Shown in pieces: positions 44,050 through 52,967 of a stretch of 64,000 nt of DNA. Both the position numbers and the translations under genes were made by a program. Source of the DNA: Bacteroidales bacterium SW299 (GTDB taxonomy: Bacteria; Bacteroidota; Bacteroidia; Bacteroidales; Bacteroidaceae). The stretch's first letter is position 1. The number at the start of each line of letters is the position of its first letter. Below the pieces are notes generated by a model that saw only the letters and a list, made by a program, of their open reading frames with translations, searched no databases and was not told where the DNA came from. The DNA lies in assembly GCA_019550975.1 (NCBI GenBank), contig SDWH01000013.1, positions 1-64,000 of the forward strand. Reading direction: 5' to 3'.

Positions 44050-44085
44050 TAACTTCTCTAACTTCTTTAACTCCTCTAACTCCTC
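44050..44085 (+). repeat. Right 9-bp repeat tract of the S23 cassette
   Basis: Four 9-bp units: TAACTTCTC (44050), TAACTTCTT (44059), TAACTCCTC (44068) and TAACTCCTC (44077). Their complement is GAAGTTA-like, so they are inverted relative to the tract at 43602-43652. They end 8 bp from the etfA stop codon. Confidence 0.8.
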
Positions 44086-44093
44086 AGAAAAAA

Positions 44094-45113
44094 CTACTTG
44101 CTGTTCTTCTTATAATATTTAATCATTTTCGGAATCACTTCCTCCACCGTTCCGTTGATCACGTAGTCGGCGATGGAATTGATAGGCGCATTCGGATCAC
44201 TGTTAACGGAAATGATGATACCTGCATCCTGCATACCGGCAATGTGCTGGATCTGTCCTGAGATACCGCAGGCAATATACAGTTTCGGATGAACAGTCAC
44301 GCCGGTCTGCCCGATCTGACGGTCGTGATCGCAGAAACCGGCATCAACGGCCGCACGGCTTCCTCCCACTTCGGCATGAAGCTCTTTCGCCAGTTCAAAC
44401 AACATGTCGAAACCTTCCTTGCTGCCCATTCCGTAACCTCCGGCAACAACGATCGGAGCACCCTTCAAGTTGTGTTTCGCCTTTTCCACATGGCGGTCAA
44501 TAACCTTCACCACATAGTCTGTTTCGGGAACGAACTTAGCCACATCATGACGGATCACCTCACCCTGATAATTTTCATCAAGAATTTCTTTCTTCATCAC
44601 GCCTTCACGAACGGTCGCCATTTGCGGACGGTGTTCCGGATTGACGATTGTAGCCACAATGTTTCCGCCGAAAGCCGGACGGATCTGATACAGCAGATTC
44701 TTGTAAGTAACGCCATTCTTCTTGTCTTCATGGTCACCGATTTCCAGCTGCGTGCAGTCGGCGGTCAGACCGCTGGTCAATGCCGAAGAAACGCGCGGTC
44801 CCAGGTCACGGCCGATAACGGTAGCTCCCATCAGGCAGATCTGCGGCTTCTCCTGCTTGAACAGGTTGACAAGAATGGAAGTATGAGGCAAAGACGTATA
44901 AGGAAACAAGCCCGGAGCGTCGAACACATGCACACGGTCGACACCGAAAGGCAACACCTGCTTTTCTACATCTGCCAGGCCACAGCCTGCACAGATAGCT
45001 TCAAGCTGGCAACCCAGTTCTGTGGCCAGCTTACGGCCTTTGGTCAAAAGTTCAAGACTGACATCGGCAACATGATTGCCTTCCATCTCACAATATACAA
45101 ATACGTTGTTCAT
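44094..45113 (-). CDS. etfA: Electron transfer flavoprotein, alpha subunit
   Basis: 339 residues. The C-terminal FAD-binding domain is diagnostic: VVAGGYGMGSKEGFDMLFELAKEL, GGSRAAVDAGFCDHDRQIGQTG, PKLYIACGISGQIQHIAGMQDAGIIISVNSDPNAPI. EtfAB shuttles electrons between an acyl-CoA dehydrogenase and another partner, and could take part in electron bifurcation in an anaerobe. It follows etfB after 2 bp; the dehydrogenase gene lies beyond the S23 cassette. Confidence 0.95.
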   Translation of the reverse strand: MNNVFVYCEMEGNHVADVSLELLTKGRKLATELGCQLEAICAGCGLADVEKQVLPFGVDRVHVFDAPGLFPYTSLPHTSILVNLFKQEKPQICLMGATVIGRDLGPRVSSALTSGLTADCTQLEIGDHEDKKNGVTYKNLLYQIRPAFGGNIVATIVNPEHRPQMATVREGVMKKEILDENYQGEVIRHDVAKFVPETDYVVKVIDRHVEKAKHNLKGAPIVVAGGYGMGSKEGFDMLFELAKELHAEVGGSRAAVDAGFCDHDRQIGQTGVTVHPKLYIACGISGQIQHIAGMQDAGIIISVNSDPNAPINSIADYVINGTVEEVIPKMIKYYKKNSK

Positions 45114-45115
45114 AA

Positions 45116-46003
45116 TTATCCGATAGTATGGTTAGCCAACAGTTCAACAATCAAGTTCTCCACATCTGCATCGCTTCCGCTCAGGCTCTTGCTTTCTTTA
45201 GCCTGAAACACGATATTCTCAATCTTCTTCACCTTTGTAGGCGAGCCGGACAAGCCGCACTGAGCGACATCCCCATTTACGTCTGCCACACTCCATTCGG
45301 TGATGTTCAGATACGGACGCGATTCATACAGGCCTGCATATGCCAGTTCCTTGCCTTCTTTTGCCAGTGCAGCCTTTTCCTGTCCGCCCATAGCACGCTT
45401 GTACTTCATCACCAGCTTCGCATTGCGCGGACGGCACGGAGCCGCGCTTCCGTTCACGGTCAGCACAACAGGCAGCGGAGCCTCCACCGTTTCCACACCT
45501 CCGTCGATGTGACGTTTCACGCGGATACGTTCTCCGTTCACCTCTTCAATTTCTTCCACATAAGTCACTTGCGGCAGCCCCAGCTTCTCAGCCACCTGAG
45601 GGCCTACCTGCGCCGTATCGCCGTCGATAGCCTGACGTCCGCCGATAATGATGTCATACGCGCCGATTTTGCGGATTGCCGTAGCCAAAGCGTACGAAGT
45701 GGCCAGCGTATCCGCGCCGGCAAATGCGCGGTCGGTCAACAAATACCCATTGTCAGCTCCCCTATACAAACCTTCGCGAATGATTTCTGCGGCACGGCCG
45801 GGTCCCATGGTCAGCATGGTAACAGTTGATCCCGGATGAGTGTCTTTCAGTCTGAGCGCCTGTTCAAGAGCGTTCAAGTCTTCCGGATTGAATATCGCCG
45901 GAAGTGCCGCACGGTTGATTGTGCCGTCAGCGTTCATGGCATCTTTCCCCACGCAACGAGTGTCGGGAACCTGTTTTGCCAATACTACAATTTTCAAGCT
46001 CAT
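45116..46003 (-). CDS. etfB: Electron transfer flavoprotein, beta subunit
   Basis: 295 residues. Cues: MSLKIVVLAKQVPDT at the N-terminus, NPEDLNALEQALRLKD, and VTMLTMGPGRAAEIIREGLYRGADNGYLLTDRAFAGADTLATSYALA followed by GRQAIDGDTAQVGPQVAE, the AMP/FAD-site signature of EtfB. First gene of the operon, behind a clear minus-strand promoter at 46044-46074. Confidence 0.95.
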   Translation of the reverse strand: MSLKIVVLAKQVPDTRCVGKDAMNADGTINRAALPAIFNPEDLNALEQALRLKDTHPGSTVTMLTMGPGRAAEIIREGLYRGADNGYLLTDRAFAGADTLATSYALATAIRKIGAYDIIIGGRQAIDGDTAQVGPQVAEKLGLPQVTYVEEIEEVNGERIRVKRHIDGGVETVEAPLPVVLTVNGSAAPCRPRNAKLVMKYKRAMGGQEKAALAKEGKELAYAGLYESRPYLNITEWSVADVNGDVAQCGLSGSPTKVKKIENIVFQAKESKSLSGSDADVENLIVELLANHTIG

Positions 46004-46043
46004 TTTCTATTAAGTTTTTTGGTATTAGTGATTCTTTTATCGG

Positions 46044-46074
46044 CAAAAATAATGAAAGCAATCAGACTATCAAA
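46044..46074 (-). promoter_or_regulatory. Promoter of the etfBA operon
   Basis: Minus strand: TTTG (46074 to 46071), 19 bp, TATTTTTG (46051 to 46044). Full consensus match, 41 bp before the etfB start. Confidence 0.75.
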
Positions 46075-46145
46075 GTTATGTGTGCAAAAAGTGCATTTAC
46101 AAAGTTTGCAATTTGCATGAACGACGAATATTCACTTTTTTATGC

Positions 46146-46153
46146 TATATTTG
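46146..46153 (+). promoter_or_regulatory. -7 box of the MscS gene
   Basis: TATATTTG, 30 bp before the ATG at 46183. It rules out in-frame Met codons further upstream (from 45919). No TTTG at the right distance was seen. Confidence 0.5.
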
Positions 46154-46182
46154 TGGCAACAAGAAATAAAACACATCACTCT

Positions 46183-47385
46183 ATGGACAATTTGAATCAA
46201 GGAATAGCTGCATTCCTTTACAATTTAGGAATCGAAAAGAGCAACCTCAACTGGGGAACACGCATCACCATCCTGGCAGGAGTCCTTCTTCTGGCCTACA
46301 TCATCACGAAGATTTTCCATTACCTGATCATCCCTGCCATCCATAAGATTACGGCAAAGACCAAAGCTACATGGGACGACTATCTCTTCAACGGGCCGAT
46401 GCTGTCGGCCATTTGCCGGCTGATTCCTCCCATCATCATCTACATCCTGCTTCCGTTTGTCTTTGAAGACATGCCCAACATACTGGACATCAGCCGGAAA
46501 ATCTGCCTGATTTATCTGATTATCGTCACATTGCGGCTGATCAACGCATTTCTCAATTCGCTCTACGAAATCTCCAACGAAAACGAAACGCTGCGCAACC
46601 GTCCGCTGAAGGGCATCTACCAAATGATCAAGCTCGTGGCGATAGGCATCGGAATCATTCTCATCATCAGCATCCTGATGAACCAGAACGCAGCCGCCAT
46701 TCTTGCCGGACTGGGTGCTTCGGCCGCCGTGCTGATGCTGATATTCAAAGACAGCATCCTGGGCCTTGTAGCCGGAGTGCAGCTCTCTGCCAACGACATG
46801 CTCCGCCCGGGCGACTGGATCACGATGGACAAGTACGGTGCCAACGGATACGTGATCGAGGTGTCGCTCACAACCGTCAAGGTGCAGAACTTCGACAAGA
46901 CCATCACCACCATCCCGCCTTATGCGCTGGTAAGCGATTCGTTCCAAAACTGGCGCGGAATGTGGCAGAGCGGAAGCCGGCGAATCAAGCGGTCGCTCTT
47001 CTTCGACATGAACACCATACGTTTCTGTACGGAAGAAGAAACGAAGCTGTTTTACAAGAAAGGATGGCTGAAAAAGAGTGAAGCCGAAGAAGGACAGGCG
47101 GTCAACCTGCTGGCATTCCGCAACTTCGTGATGCAGTATCTGGGAAGCCATCCCAAAATCAACCATGAATTCCTGCAGATGGTACGCCAGATGGAACCGA
47201 CCACCGAAGGGCTTCCGATCGAGATCTACTGTTTCGCCACCTCCACAGAATGGCCCGTATACGAAAGCATCCAGGCAGAAATATTTGATTACCTGATAGC
47301 AAGCATTCCCCAGTTCGGGCTGAAGCTCTTCCAGCGTCCGTCGGGGGTTGACATCATTGAAAGCCAAACTGAAAAGAAACGATAA
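46183..47385 (+). CDS. MscS-type mechanosensitive ion channel
   Basis: About 400 residues from MDNLNQGIAAF. Several N-terminal TM helices are followed by the MscS pore helix (NQNAAAILAGLGASAAVLMLIFKDSILGLVAGVQLSANDMLRPGDWI), then beta domain residues VIEVSLTTVKVQNFDKTITTIPPYALVSDSFQNW and a C-terminal alpha/beta domain. It releases solutes on hypo-osmotic shock. It is followed after 2 bp by a thioesterase gene. Confidence 0.93.
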   Translation: MDNLNQGIAAFLYNLGIEKSNLNWGTRITILAGVLLLAYIITKIFHYLIIPAIHKITAKTKATWDDYLFNGPMLSAICRLIPPIIIYILLPFVFEDMPNILDISRKICLIYLIIVTLRLINAFLNSLYEISNENETLRNRPLKGIYQMIKLVAIGIGIILIISILMNQNAAAILAGLGASAAVLMLIFKDSILGLVAGVQLSANDMLRPGDWITMDKYGANGYVIEVSLTTVKVQNFDKTITTIPPYALVSDSFQNWRGMWQSGSRRIKRSLFFDMNTIRFCTEEETKLFYKKGWLKKSEAEEGQAVNLLAFRNFVMQYLGSHPKINHEFLQMVRQMEPTTEGLPIEIYCFATSTEWPVYESIQAEIFDYLIASIPQFGLKLFQRPSGVDIIESQTEKKR

Positions 47386-47387
47386 AT

Positions 47388-47756
47388 ATGGAAAAAGGAC
47401 TGACTTACACAAGCAAAACAACCGTAGACGCTTCTAACACCGCACGCGCGATGGGATCGGGCGACATGGAAGTATTCGCAACCCCGGCACTGGTGGCACT
47501 CATGGAAAATGCGGCCATGAATGCCGTGAAAGAACATCTTTCCGAAGGTTCTTCCACGGTAGGCGCCATGATACAGACTACTCACCTCAAGCCCTCAGCC
47601 ATAGGAGAAGAAATAACCGCCACGGCCACGCTCGAGGAGGTTGACGGGCGGAAGCTTACATTCAGCATCACCGCCCACGACTCGAAAGGAACCGTGGGCG
47701 AAGCTACCCATATCCGCTACATTGTTGACCGCCAGCGGTTTTTAAGCAAGCTTTAA
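47388..47756 (+). CDS. Hotdog-fold thioesterase family protein
   Basis: 122 residues, starting MEKGLTYTSKTTVDASNTARAMGSGDMEVFATPALVALMENAAM, the pattern of fluoroacetyl-CoA-thioesterase-like (FlK) hotdog proteins, with TVGAMIQTTHLKPSAIGEEITATATL as the central strand pair. It would hydrolyse an acyl-CoA thioester; the substrate is not evident. It overlaps the convergent transporter gene by 4 bp (TTAA serving both stops). Confidence 0.85.
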   Translation: MEKGLTYTSKTTVDASNTARAMGSGDMEVFATPALVALMENAAMNAVKEHLSEGSSTVGAMIQTTHLKPSAIGEEITATATLEEVDGRKLTFSITAHDSKGTVGEATHIRYIVDRQRFLSKL

Positions 47757-49348
47757 ACCACCATCGCAATCAGCTGGATAAACAGAATCAGAAAGACCAT
47801 CGCTATGGGATAAACCGTAGCGTACGCCACGCCGGGAATGTTGCTGTCGGTCATCGAATCGGCGGCGGCAAGTCCGGGTGTGCTGGTCATGCCTCCCGTG
47901 ATGGTACCCAGCAGGTCAAGCATACTGATTCTGAACACAAAACGGCCTACCAGCGCCGCCAGCAGCATAGGCACCACCGTTACCACCGCACCCAGACCGA
48001 ACAGCAGAAATCCGCTCTCCTGAAACGTGGCTACCAGCGTCTTTCCGGCCGAGGTTCCCACTTCGGCAAGAAAAAGCAGCAGACCGAGCTGGCGGAGCAG
48101 CTGGTTGGAAGAAGCCGACATCGACCACAGAATCGGGCCGGTCTTCCCTATCGCGCTCAAAAACAGCGCCATCATCAGAACTCCTCCCGTAAGTCCCGGA
48201 GAGAATGAAAAACCTGAACCGAACGAAATGTTCAGCCTGCCGAACAGCACGCCCAGCACGATACCCATCGCTATCGGGAAAAAGTCTGTATCGGAAAGCC
48301 TCTTCGCGTCATTGCCGAACAGGCGCGCCGCAGCCCGGATGCCTTTCTGTTCGCCCACCACCGTCAGCTTGTCGCCAAACTTCAGCGACAGCTCGGGAGA
48401 GGGAGCGATGTCGATTCCGCTCCGGCGGATGGAAGTCACCGTACATCCAAAGTTCTTCTGCAGGTTCAGTTCGCCCAACTGCTTGTTTATCACCTCTTTC
48501 CGCGTAAGGAGAAGCGATTCGATCCCCTGATTCTGCTCCAGCGGCAGTTCGCCCTCTTCCCTGACTCCAAGCAGGGATTCCAGGTTGTTCAGGGCCTCTT
48601 CGCTTCCCACGGCCTGCACGCTATCCCCTTCTTCGAGCACCGTGTGCGCAGAAGGCATCAGCACTTCTCCGTTCTTCTTCAAACGCGACACCACGGCACC
48701 CGTGACCGCACGGATATTCAGTTGAGCGAGCGTACGCCCCGCAACCGACGGGTTGGTAACCTTGAAAAGCTTTGTCGCCAATTCCGGAAACTGGCTCCGG
48801 CGTTCTCTTTCAAGCCGGTGCGCCTCTTCCTTCAGATCTACGCCAAACAGCTTGGGAAGGAGCTTGACAAACAGAATGACACCGATCACGCCAAACGGAT
48901 AAGCAATACCGTAGGCTATGGAGGCCAAAGGCGAATGCGTGCTGTCGATAGCGACGGCAAGTCCCGGCGTACTGGTCAACGCTCCCGCAATCAGTCCCAC
49001 AATGCTCGGCCCGTCCACATCAAACAGAAACTTCGCCCCCAGACCCGTCAGACAGGCAGAGGCTACAATCAGCAACGTAATCAGAATCAATGTTTTCCCC
49101 TTGCTCTTGAACGAATGGAAGAATCCGGGTCCCGCCTGTATGCCGATGGTAAAGATAAACAGCACCAGTCCGAAATTTCCCAGCTCCTTAGGGATAGTCA
49201 CCCCCCAATGCCCGAATGCCAGCGCAATGAAAATCACGGCAGAAACATCAAGCGACAAGCCTTTGATTTTGATTCTCCCCAGCACAAAACCGAGCGCAAC
49301 GATTAAAAATACCGAAAAATAAGAGTTTTGAAGCAAATCTGTCAGCAT
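47753..49348 (-). CDS. Aspartate:alanine exchanger (AAE) family transporter
   Basis: About 531 residues from MLTDLLQNSYFSVFLIVALG. Two membrane halves with the repeated AspT/YidE signature (LVLFIFTIGIQAGPGFF and LTSTPGLAVAIDST; LLLFLAEVGTSAGKTLV and MTSTPGLAAADSMTDSNIPGVAYATVYPIAM) flank two TrkA-C domains (about 190-370). AAE proteins exchange amino or dicarboxylic acids. An in-frame Met at 49396 lies beyond the promoter box and is not the start. Confidence 0.92.
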   Translation of the reverse strand: MLTDLLQNSYFSVFLIVALGFVLGRIKIKGLSLDVSAVIFIALAFGHWGVTIPKELGNFGLVLFIFTIGIQAGPGFFHSFKSKGKTLILITLLIVASACLTGLGAKFLFDVDGPSIVGLIAGALTSTPGLAVAIDSTHSPLASIAYGIAYPFGVIGVILFVKLLPKLFGVDLKEEAHRLERERRSQFPELATKLFKVTNPSVAGRTLAQLNIRAVTGAVVSRLKKNGEVLMPSAHTVLEEGDSVQAVGSEEALNNLESLLGVREEGELPLEQNQGIESLLLTRKEVINKQLGELNLQKNFGCTVTSIRRSGIDIAPSPELSLKFGDKLTVVGEQKGIRAAARLFGNDAKRLSDTDFFPIAMGIVLGVLFGRLNISFGSGFSFSPGLTGGVLMMALFLSAIGKTGPILWSMSASSNQLLRQLGLLLFLAEVGTSAGKTLVATFQESGFLLFGLGAVVTVVPMLLAALVGRFVFRISMLDLLGTITGGMTSTPGLAAADSMTDSNIPGVAYATVYPIAMVFLILFIQLIAMVV

Positions 49349-49379
49349 AAAAATTATCTTTAAACAAATACAAACAGCG

Positions 49380-49412
49380 CAAATATAACCATTCACCCCT
49401 TATTCAAACAAA
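49380..49412 (-). promoter_or_regulatory. Promoter of the AAE transporter gene
   Basis: Minus strand: TTTG (49412 to 49409), 21 bp, TATATTTG (49387 to 49380), 32 bp before the start at 49348. Confidence 0.7.
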
Positions 49413-49755
49413 TTCCGCCACCTGATTGTTCGCCTTACACGCTGACAAAATGACATTTCAGACCTTTGAGAATCCGCCATTCCAGCCTCATCCGGACCCA
49501 CTTCCGCAAAAACGGATTCTCACGCGCCGCTCTCCGCTCACATTGTCTGCAAAAAGGCCGGACTGCATCCGATTTGTTTCCATATCAACGGATTTGCATC
49601 CTTTTGCGCAGAGAAACGCCTTTACACCAGGCACGGCAACAATCCGGAGAAAGAAAGAATGCCGGACAATCCGGACAAAAACAAGGCCCGAAACCCTGAT
49701 CCGGAAAGAATGACGAAACATTTTAAGCGGAATGAGCGGTCATCTTGCCGGGAAT

Positions 49756-49791
49756 GACGGGTCATTTCATTCAAAATTGCCCGTCTTTTTT
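49756..49791 (+). terminator. Terminator-like hairpin in the gene-free stretch
   Basis: GACGGG (49756-49761) pairs with CCCGTC (49780-49785), followed by six T. An 18-nt loop and 6-bp stem make it modest. If real it would end a plus-strand transcript from the gene-free stretch, since the transporter to the left is on the minus strand. Confidence 0.4.
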
Positions 49792-50008
49792 CAACTTTTT
49801 CCGACGAATTTTCATCTCTTTTCCTCCCTCATCTCCCTTTTAAACGCTTTCCAGCCGGGCAGATGAGCTGAACCGTCAAAGAAAACGCCTCCGGATGCGC
49901 GGATTTCCATTTGTCCGCAATCAGACAATAAGCCATTTTCCTCGCATTTTGAAAGGCTGAGCGCAAATTCCGCGACAGAAAGACAAAAATCCGATCCGCA
50001 ACAGACAA

Positions 50009-50037
50009 GGCTTTTGGGCACCTCACGCCCAAAAGCC
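50009..50037 (-). terminator. Strong hairpin after the helicase gene
   Basis: GGCTTTTGGGC (50009-50019) and GCCCAAAAGCC (50027-50037), a perfect 11-bp stem with a 7-nt loop, 11 bp beyond the helicase stop. There is no T run on the minus strand, so it may be a pause or 3'-end protecting structure rather than a classic terminator. Confidence 0.55.
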
Positions 50038-50047
50038 GGAAAGCCGC

Positions 50048-51919
50048 TTACTCCAGCGTGCCGATGTATTCATACAGCCGGCGGTAGAACGGATGCCGGG
50101 TAAGCGTGGAAGCGTCCCCCAAAATAATCAGTTTCATGCGGGCTCGTGTAATCGCCACGTTCATCCGGCGAAGGTCATTGAGGAATCCGATCTGGCCCTC
50201 CTCGTTGGCACGTACCAGGCTGATGATGATCACGTCACGCTCCTGCCCCTGAAACCCGTCGACGGTATTCACCGTAATCAGCGGGCGGTAAGGCTTGAAG
50301 AAACTGTCTTTCTTCAGCAGCTGGCGCAGATACTGCACCTGCGCCTTGTAGGGAGATATCAGCCCTACGTCGATCCGCTCTTCCAGGAAACGCTCACGCC
50401 CGATTTTTGTGATATAATTTTTCAGCTGGGCTACCGACAGTTCCGCTTCGGCCTTGTTGATGCGTCCGTAGCTCTCGCCCACAAACTCTTCGTTGCAATC
50501 CATTCCTTCGGTGTTCACCCACTCGATAGGCGTGTCAAAATCAAGAATGCTGCGGTATCTGACATCCGGAGCCGACTGGAGCATGCCTCCGTAAAACCAT
50601 TCGGAAGAAAAGCGCATGATGGCGTCATTCATCCGATACTGCACTTTCAGCAGTGAAACCACTTCCGGCTTGTTCTTTACCACGGCCTGCATCAGCGTAT
50701 CGCCCAAGCCCTGCCGCAAAGCCTCCATGCACTTCACGGTGGGCGGAAGCTGGCAATGGTCGCCGGCCAATATCACCCGGTCGGCCTTGCCGATGGCTAT
50801 CCAGCAGGCAGGCTCGAGAGCCTGGGCAGCTTCGTCAATGAACACGGTGCCGTATTTCTGCCCCACAAGCACCCGGCTCGCGCTTCCGGCCAGCGTGCAG
50901 GCAATGACCCGCGCCTCGCTGAATAGCGATTCGTTGATACGGATTTCCAGATCCGTGGCCCGGTCTTTCAGCGAATTGATCTTGGTGCGCACCGATTCCC
51001 GGTCGGAAGCCTTCCGCAAACGCCCGTAAAGTTCCCTGACGGCTTTGCGGATGCTCCAAAGCTGGGGGTAGTCGGGATGCGACTCGAAACGCCGCTCATA
51101 GGTGAACGAAAGCATCTTGTCGTTCACACGGCTGGGATTTCCGATACGGAGCACGCTCACTCCCCGGTCGACCAGCTTCTCGCTGATCCAGTCGACGGCC
51201 ATATTGCTCTGCGCGCACACCAGCACCTGATTTTCCCGGTGCAGGGTTTCGTAAACAGCTTCTACCATCGTCGTGGTCTTTCCCGTTCCGGGAGGGCCAT
51301 GCACGATGGCCACATCCTTGGCGTGAAGCACTTTGTTCACCGCCTCTTCCTGCGTGCGGTTGAGCCACGGAAAACGGACCGGCTGGAAGGAAAAGGAAGA
51401 AGCAGGCCGCTGGCCGTGGAAAATATCTCTCAGTTCAGCCAAACGGTTGTTTTTTGCAGCAATCACCCGCTTCAGGGCCTCGAACATCAGCCTGTAGCTG
51501 GTTTCGTCAAAATACAGCTGCACCCCCAGCACTTCCTTGCCCTGAACCGCCAGCAGGGCATCGGCATTGGGAAGTGCCACAACCATGCGGTCTTCATCGA
51601 CATAGCTCACCGTGGCCACGAAGTTCAGGTAAGTGATCTTTCCGCTGAAGTCCTGCGTGAAGAAACACACCGGCTTCCCGTATTCAAACACATGCTCTAT
51701 ATCCTTGTCCTCCCTTCTCTCCACCTCAACCACAAGCTGGTTCAAAGCGTTGTAATAGCTCCGCCCGACATTCAACGGATACCAGCACATCCCGCGTTTG
51801 ATCTTGCGTCCGATGCCCATCACTTCGGTCTGCTGCCTGAACTGCTCTTTTTCGTATTCGTATTCCATTTTCAGCAGTTCGCACTGGCGCTGAAGGTATA
51901 ATACAGGAGATTCTGCCAT
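50048..51919 (-). CDS. Superfamily 1 (UPF1/IGHMBP2-like) helicase
   Basis: About 623 residues from MAESPVLYLQRQCELL (alternative Met at 51943 overlapping the previous gene). An N-terminal beta domain precedes Walker A (IVHGPPGTGKTTTMVEA), Walker B (TVFIDEAAQALEPA), the Q/motif III region (LAGDHCQLPPTV), motif V (VNTVDGFQGQERDVIIISLVRAN) and motif VI (NVAITRARMKLIILGD). It is a DNA and/or RNA helicase of unknown role, common in Bacteroidales, read in the same direction as the upstream EamA gene with an 11-bp gap. Confidence 0.92.
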   Translation of the reverse strand: MAESPVLYLQRQCELLKMEYEYEKEQFRQQTEVMGIGRKIKRGMCWYPLNVGRSYYNALNQLVVEVERREDKDIEHVFEYGKPVCFFTQDFSGKITYLNFVATVSYVDEDRMVVALPNADALLAVQGKEVLGVQLYFDETSYRLMFEALKRVIAAKNNRLAELRDIFHGQRPASSFSFQPVRFPWLNRTQEEAVNKVLHAKDVAIVHGPPGTGKTTTMVEAVYETLHRENQVLVCAQSNMAVDWISEKLVDRGVSVLRIGNPSRVNDKMLSFTYERRFESHPDYPQLWSIRKAVRELYGRLRKASDRESVRTKINSLKDRATDLEIRINESLFSEARVIACTLAGSASRVLVGQKYGTVFIDEAAQALEPACWIAIGKADRVILAGDHCQLPPTVKCMEALRQGLGDTLMQAVVKNKPEVVSLLKVQYRMNDAIMRFSSEWFYGGMLQSAPDVRYRSILDFDTPIEWVNTEGMDCNEEFVGESYGRINKAEAELSVAQLKNYITKIGRERFLEERIDVGLISPYKAQVQYLRQLLKKDSFFKPYRPLITVNTVDGFQGQERDVIIISLVRANEEGQIGFLNDLRRMNVAITRARMKLIILGDASTLTRHPFYRRLYEYIGTLE

Positions 51920-51929
51920 ACGCGTCCTG

Positions 51930-52850
51930 TTATCTGTTTTCATTCCGTTCCGCCAGCATCTGCGCACGCGACTTGCTCTGGGTCACCACATAAACGCCGG
52001 TAAATATCAGCACGGCGGCTATACCTTTCACCCATCCGAAACTTGCCATGCCTGCAAGCACCGCAACGCTGCTGCCCACCACCGGCTGCATATAATTGTA
52101 CATGCTCACCACCGTAGGCCGGAGCGTCTTCTGCCCCACAAGCATCAGAATATACGCCACATAGGTACCGAACAGCACCACATAGCCAACTTCCAGCCAT
52201 ACTTCCATCGGGAACGAAGCCCAGTCTGTGGAAGAAAAGTCATTGTACGAAAACGGGATGAAGCAGATGGCGGCATACGTGAACATCCATTTCATCAGGG
52301 TAATCACATTGTAGCGGGCTATCAGTTTCTTGAAAATCGTCAGGTAGCAGGCGAAGCTCACCTGAGCCATCACACAAAGCGCATCGCCCAGAATGCCCCC
52401 TTCTTTCTCTCCTCCTCCCTGATTGCTCATGATCAGCACCAGCGCTCCCACCGAGCCAAGAAAGATGCCCGTAACCTTTTTCGGAGTGACCGGCTCTTTC
52501 AGAAACAGGGCGGCCAGAATCATGGTCACAATAGGCATGGTAGTGGTCACAATGGAAGCGTCGACCGGCGACGTAAGCGAAAGCCCGAAAGTGAAGCATC
52601 CCTGATTGCATACGATGCCCAGCAGGGAAGCGAAAAAAAGCATCAGCAGGTCGTGATGGTTCACTTTCTCCTGCTTCACAAACAACGAGGTAATCCAGAA
52701 ACAGCAGGCTGCCCCGATCATGCGCATGTTCGCCAGACTAAGTCCCGAAACGCCTGCCTCCATCGCCGCTTTTCCCACCGGCGACATCAGTCCCCACATA
52801 CTGGCCGCTCCCAGCAAAGCCAGATGTGCCTTTATGTCCTTTGCATTCAT
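51930..52850 (-). CDS. EamA/DMT-superfamily transporter
   Basis: 306 residues, ten hydrophobic spans. Cues: ASMWGLMSPVGKAAMEAGVSGLSLANMRMIGAACCFW, PIVTMILAALFLKEPVTPKKVTGIFLGSVGALVLI and the second-repeat YNYMQPVVGSSVAVLAG. Metabolite exporter of unknown substrate. A minus-strand -7 box TAACTTTG (52878 to 52871) precedes it. Probably co-transcribed with the helicase gene. Confidence 0.9.
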   Translation of the reverse strand: MNAKDIKAHLALLGAASMWGLMSPVGKAAMEAGVSGLSLANMRMIGAACCFWITSLFVKQEKVNHHDLLMLFFASLLGIVCNQGCFTFGLSLTSPVDASIVTTTMPIVTMILAALFLKEPVTPKKVTGIFLGSVGALVLIMSNQGGGEKEGGILGDALCVMAQVSFACYLTIFKKLIARYNVITLMKWMFTYAAICFIPFSYNDFSSTDWASFPMEVWLEVGYVVLFGTYVAYILMLVGQKTLRPTVVSMYNYMQPVVGSSVAVLAGMASFGWVKGIAAVLIFTGVYVVTQSKSRAQMLAERNENR

Positions 52851-52906
52851 AATACATCCCTATTTTTCCGCAAAGTTAGCATGATTCTGAAAAAAGAACG
52901 ATACGG

Positions 52907-52938
52907 ATTGATTTATTCCGCAAAATTTTCTACATTTG
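52907..52938 (+). promoter_or_regulatory. Promoter of the ATPase/DUF4435 pair
   Basis: ATTG (52907-52910), 20 bp, TACATTTG (52931-52938), 29 bp before the ATG at 52968. It rules out upstream in-frame Met codons at 52653 and beyond. Confidence 0.65.
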
Positions 52939-52967
52939 TTAGAAACAATCTTCAATTTGTTACAGCC

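Larger units (their letters stand above)
49413..50047. other. 635-bp stretch without a recognisable gene
   Basis: Overlapping open frames of 67-95 codons exist on both strands but have unlike-protein composition and no promoter or family resemblance. It holds a near-direct repeat (GGAATGAGCGGTCAT near 49730 and GGAATGACGGGTCAT from 49751) and two hairpins annotated separately. It could be a decayed gene or hold a small RNA ending at 49790. Confidence 0.5.

Noticed and set aside
47753-47756. Unusual overlap of two convergent genes
   Set aside because: Sharing TTAA as both stop codons is common in compact bacterial genomes and has no evident consequence.
49426-49713. 95-residue plus-strand protein
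   Set aside because: The composition is unlike real genes here, competing frames overlap on both strands, and no promoter box fits.
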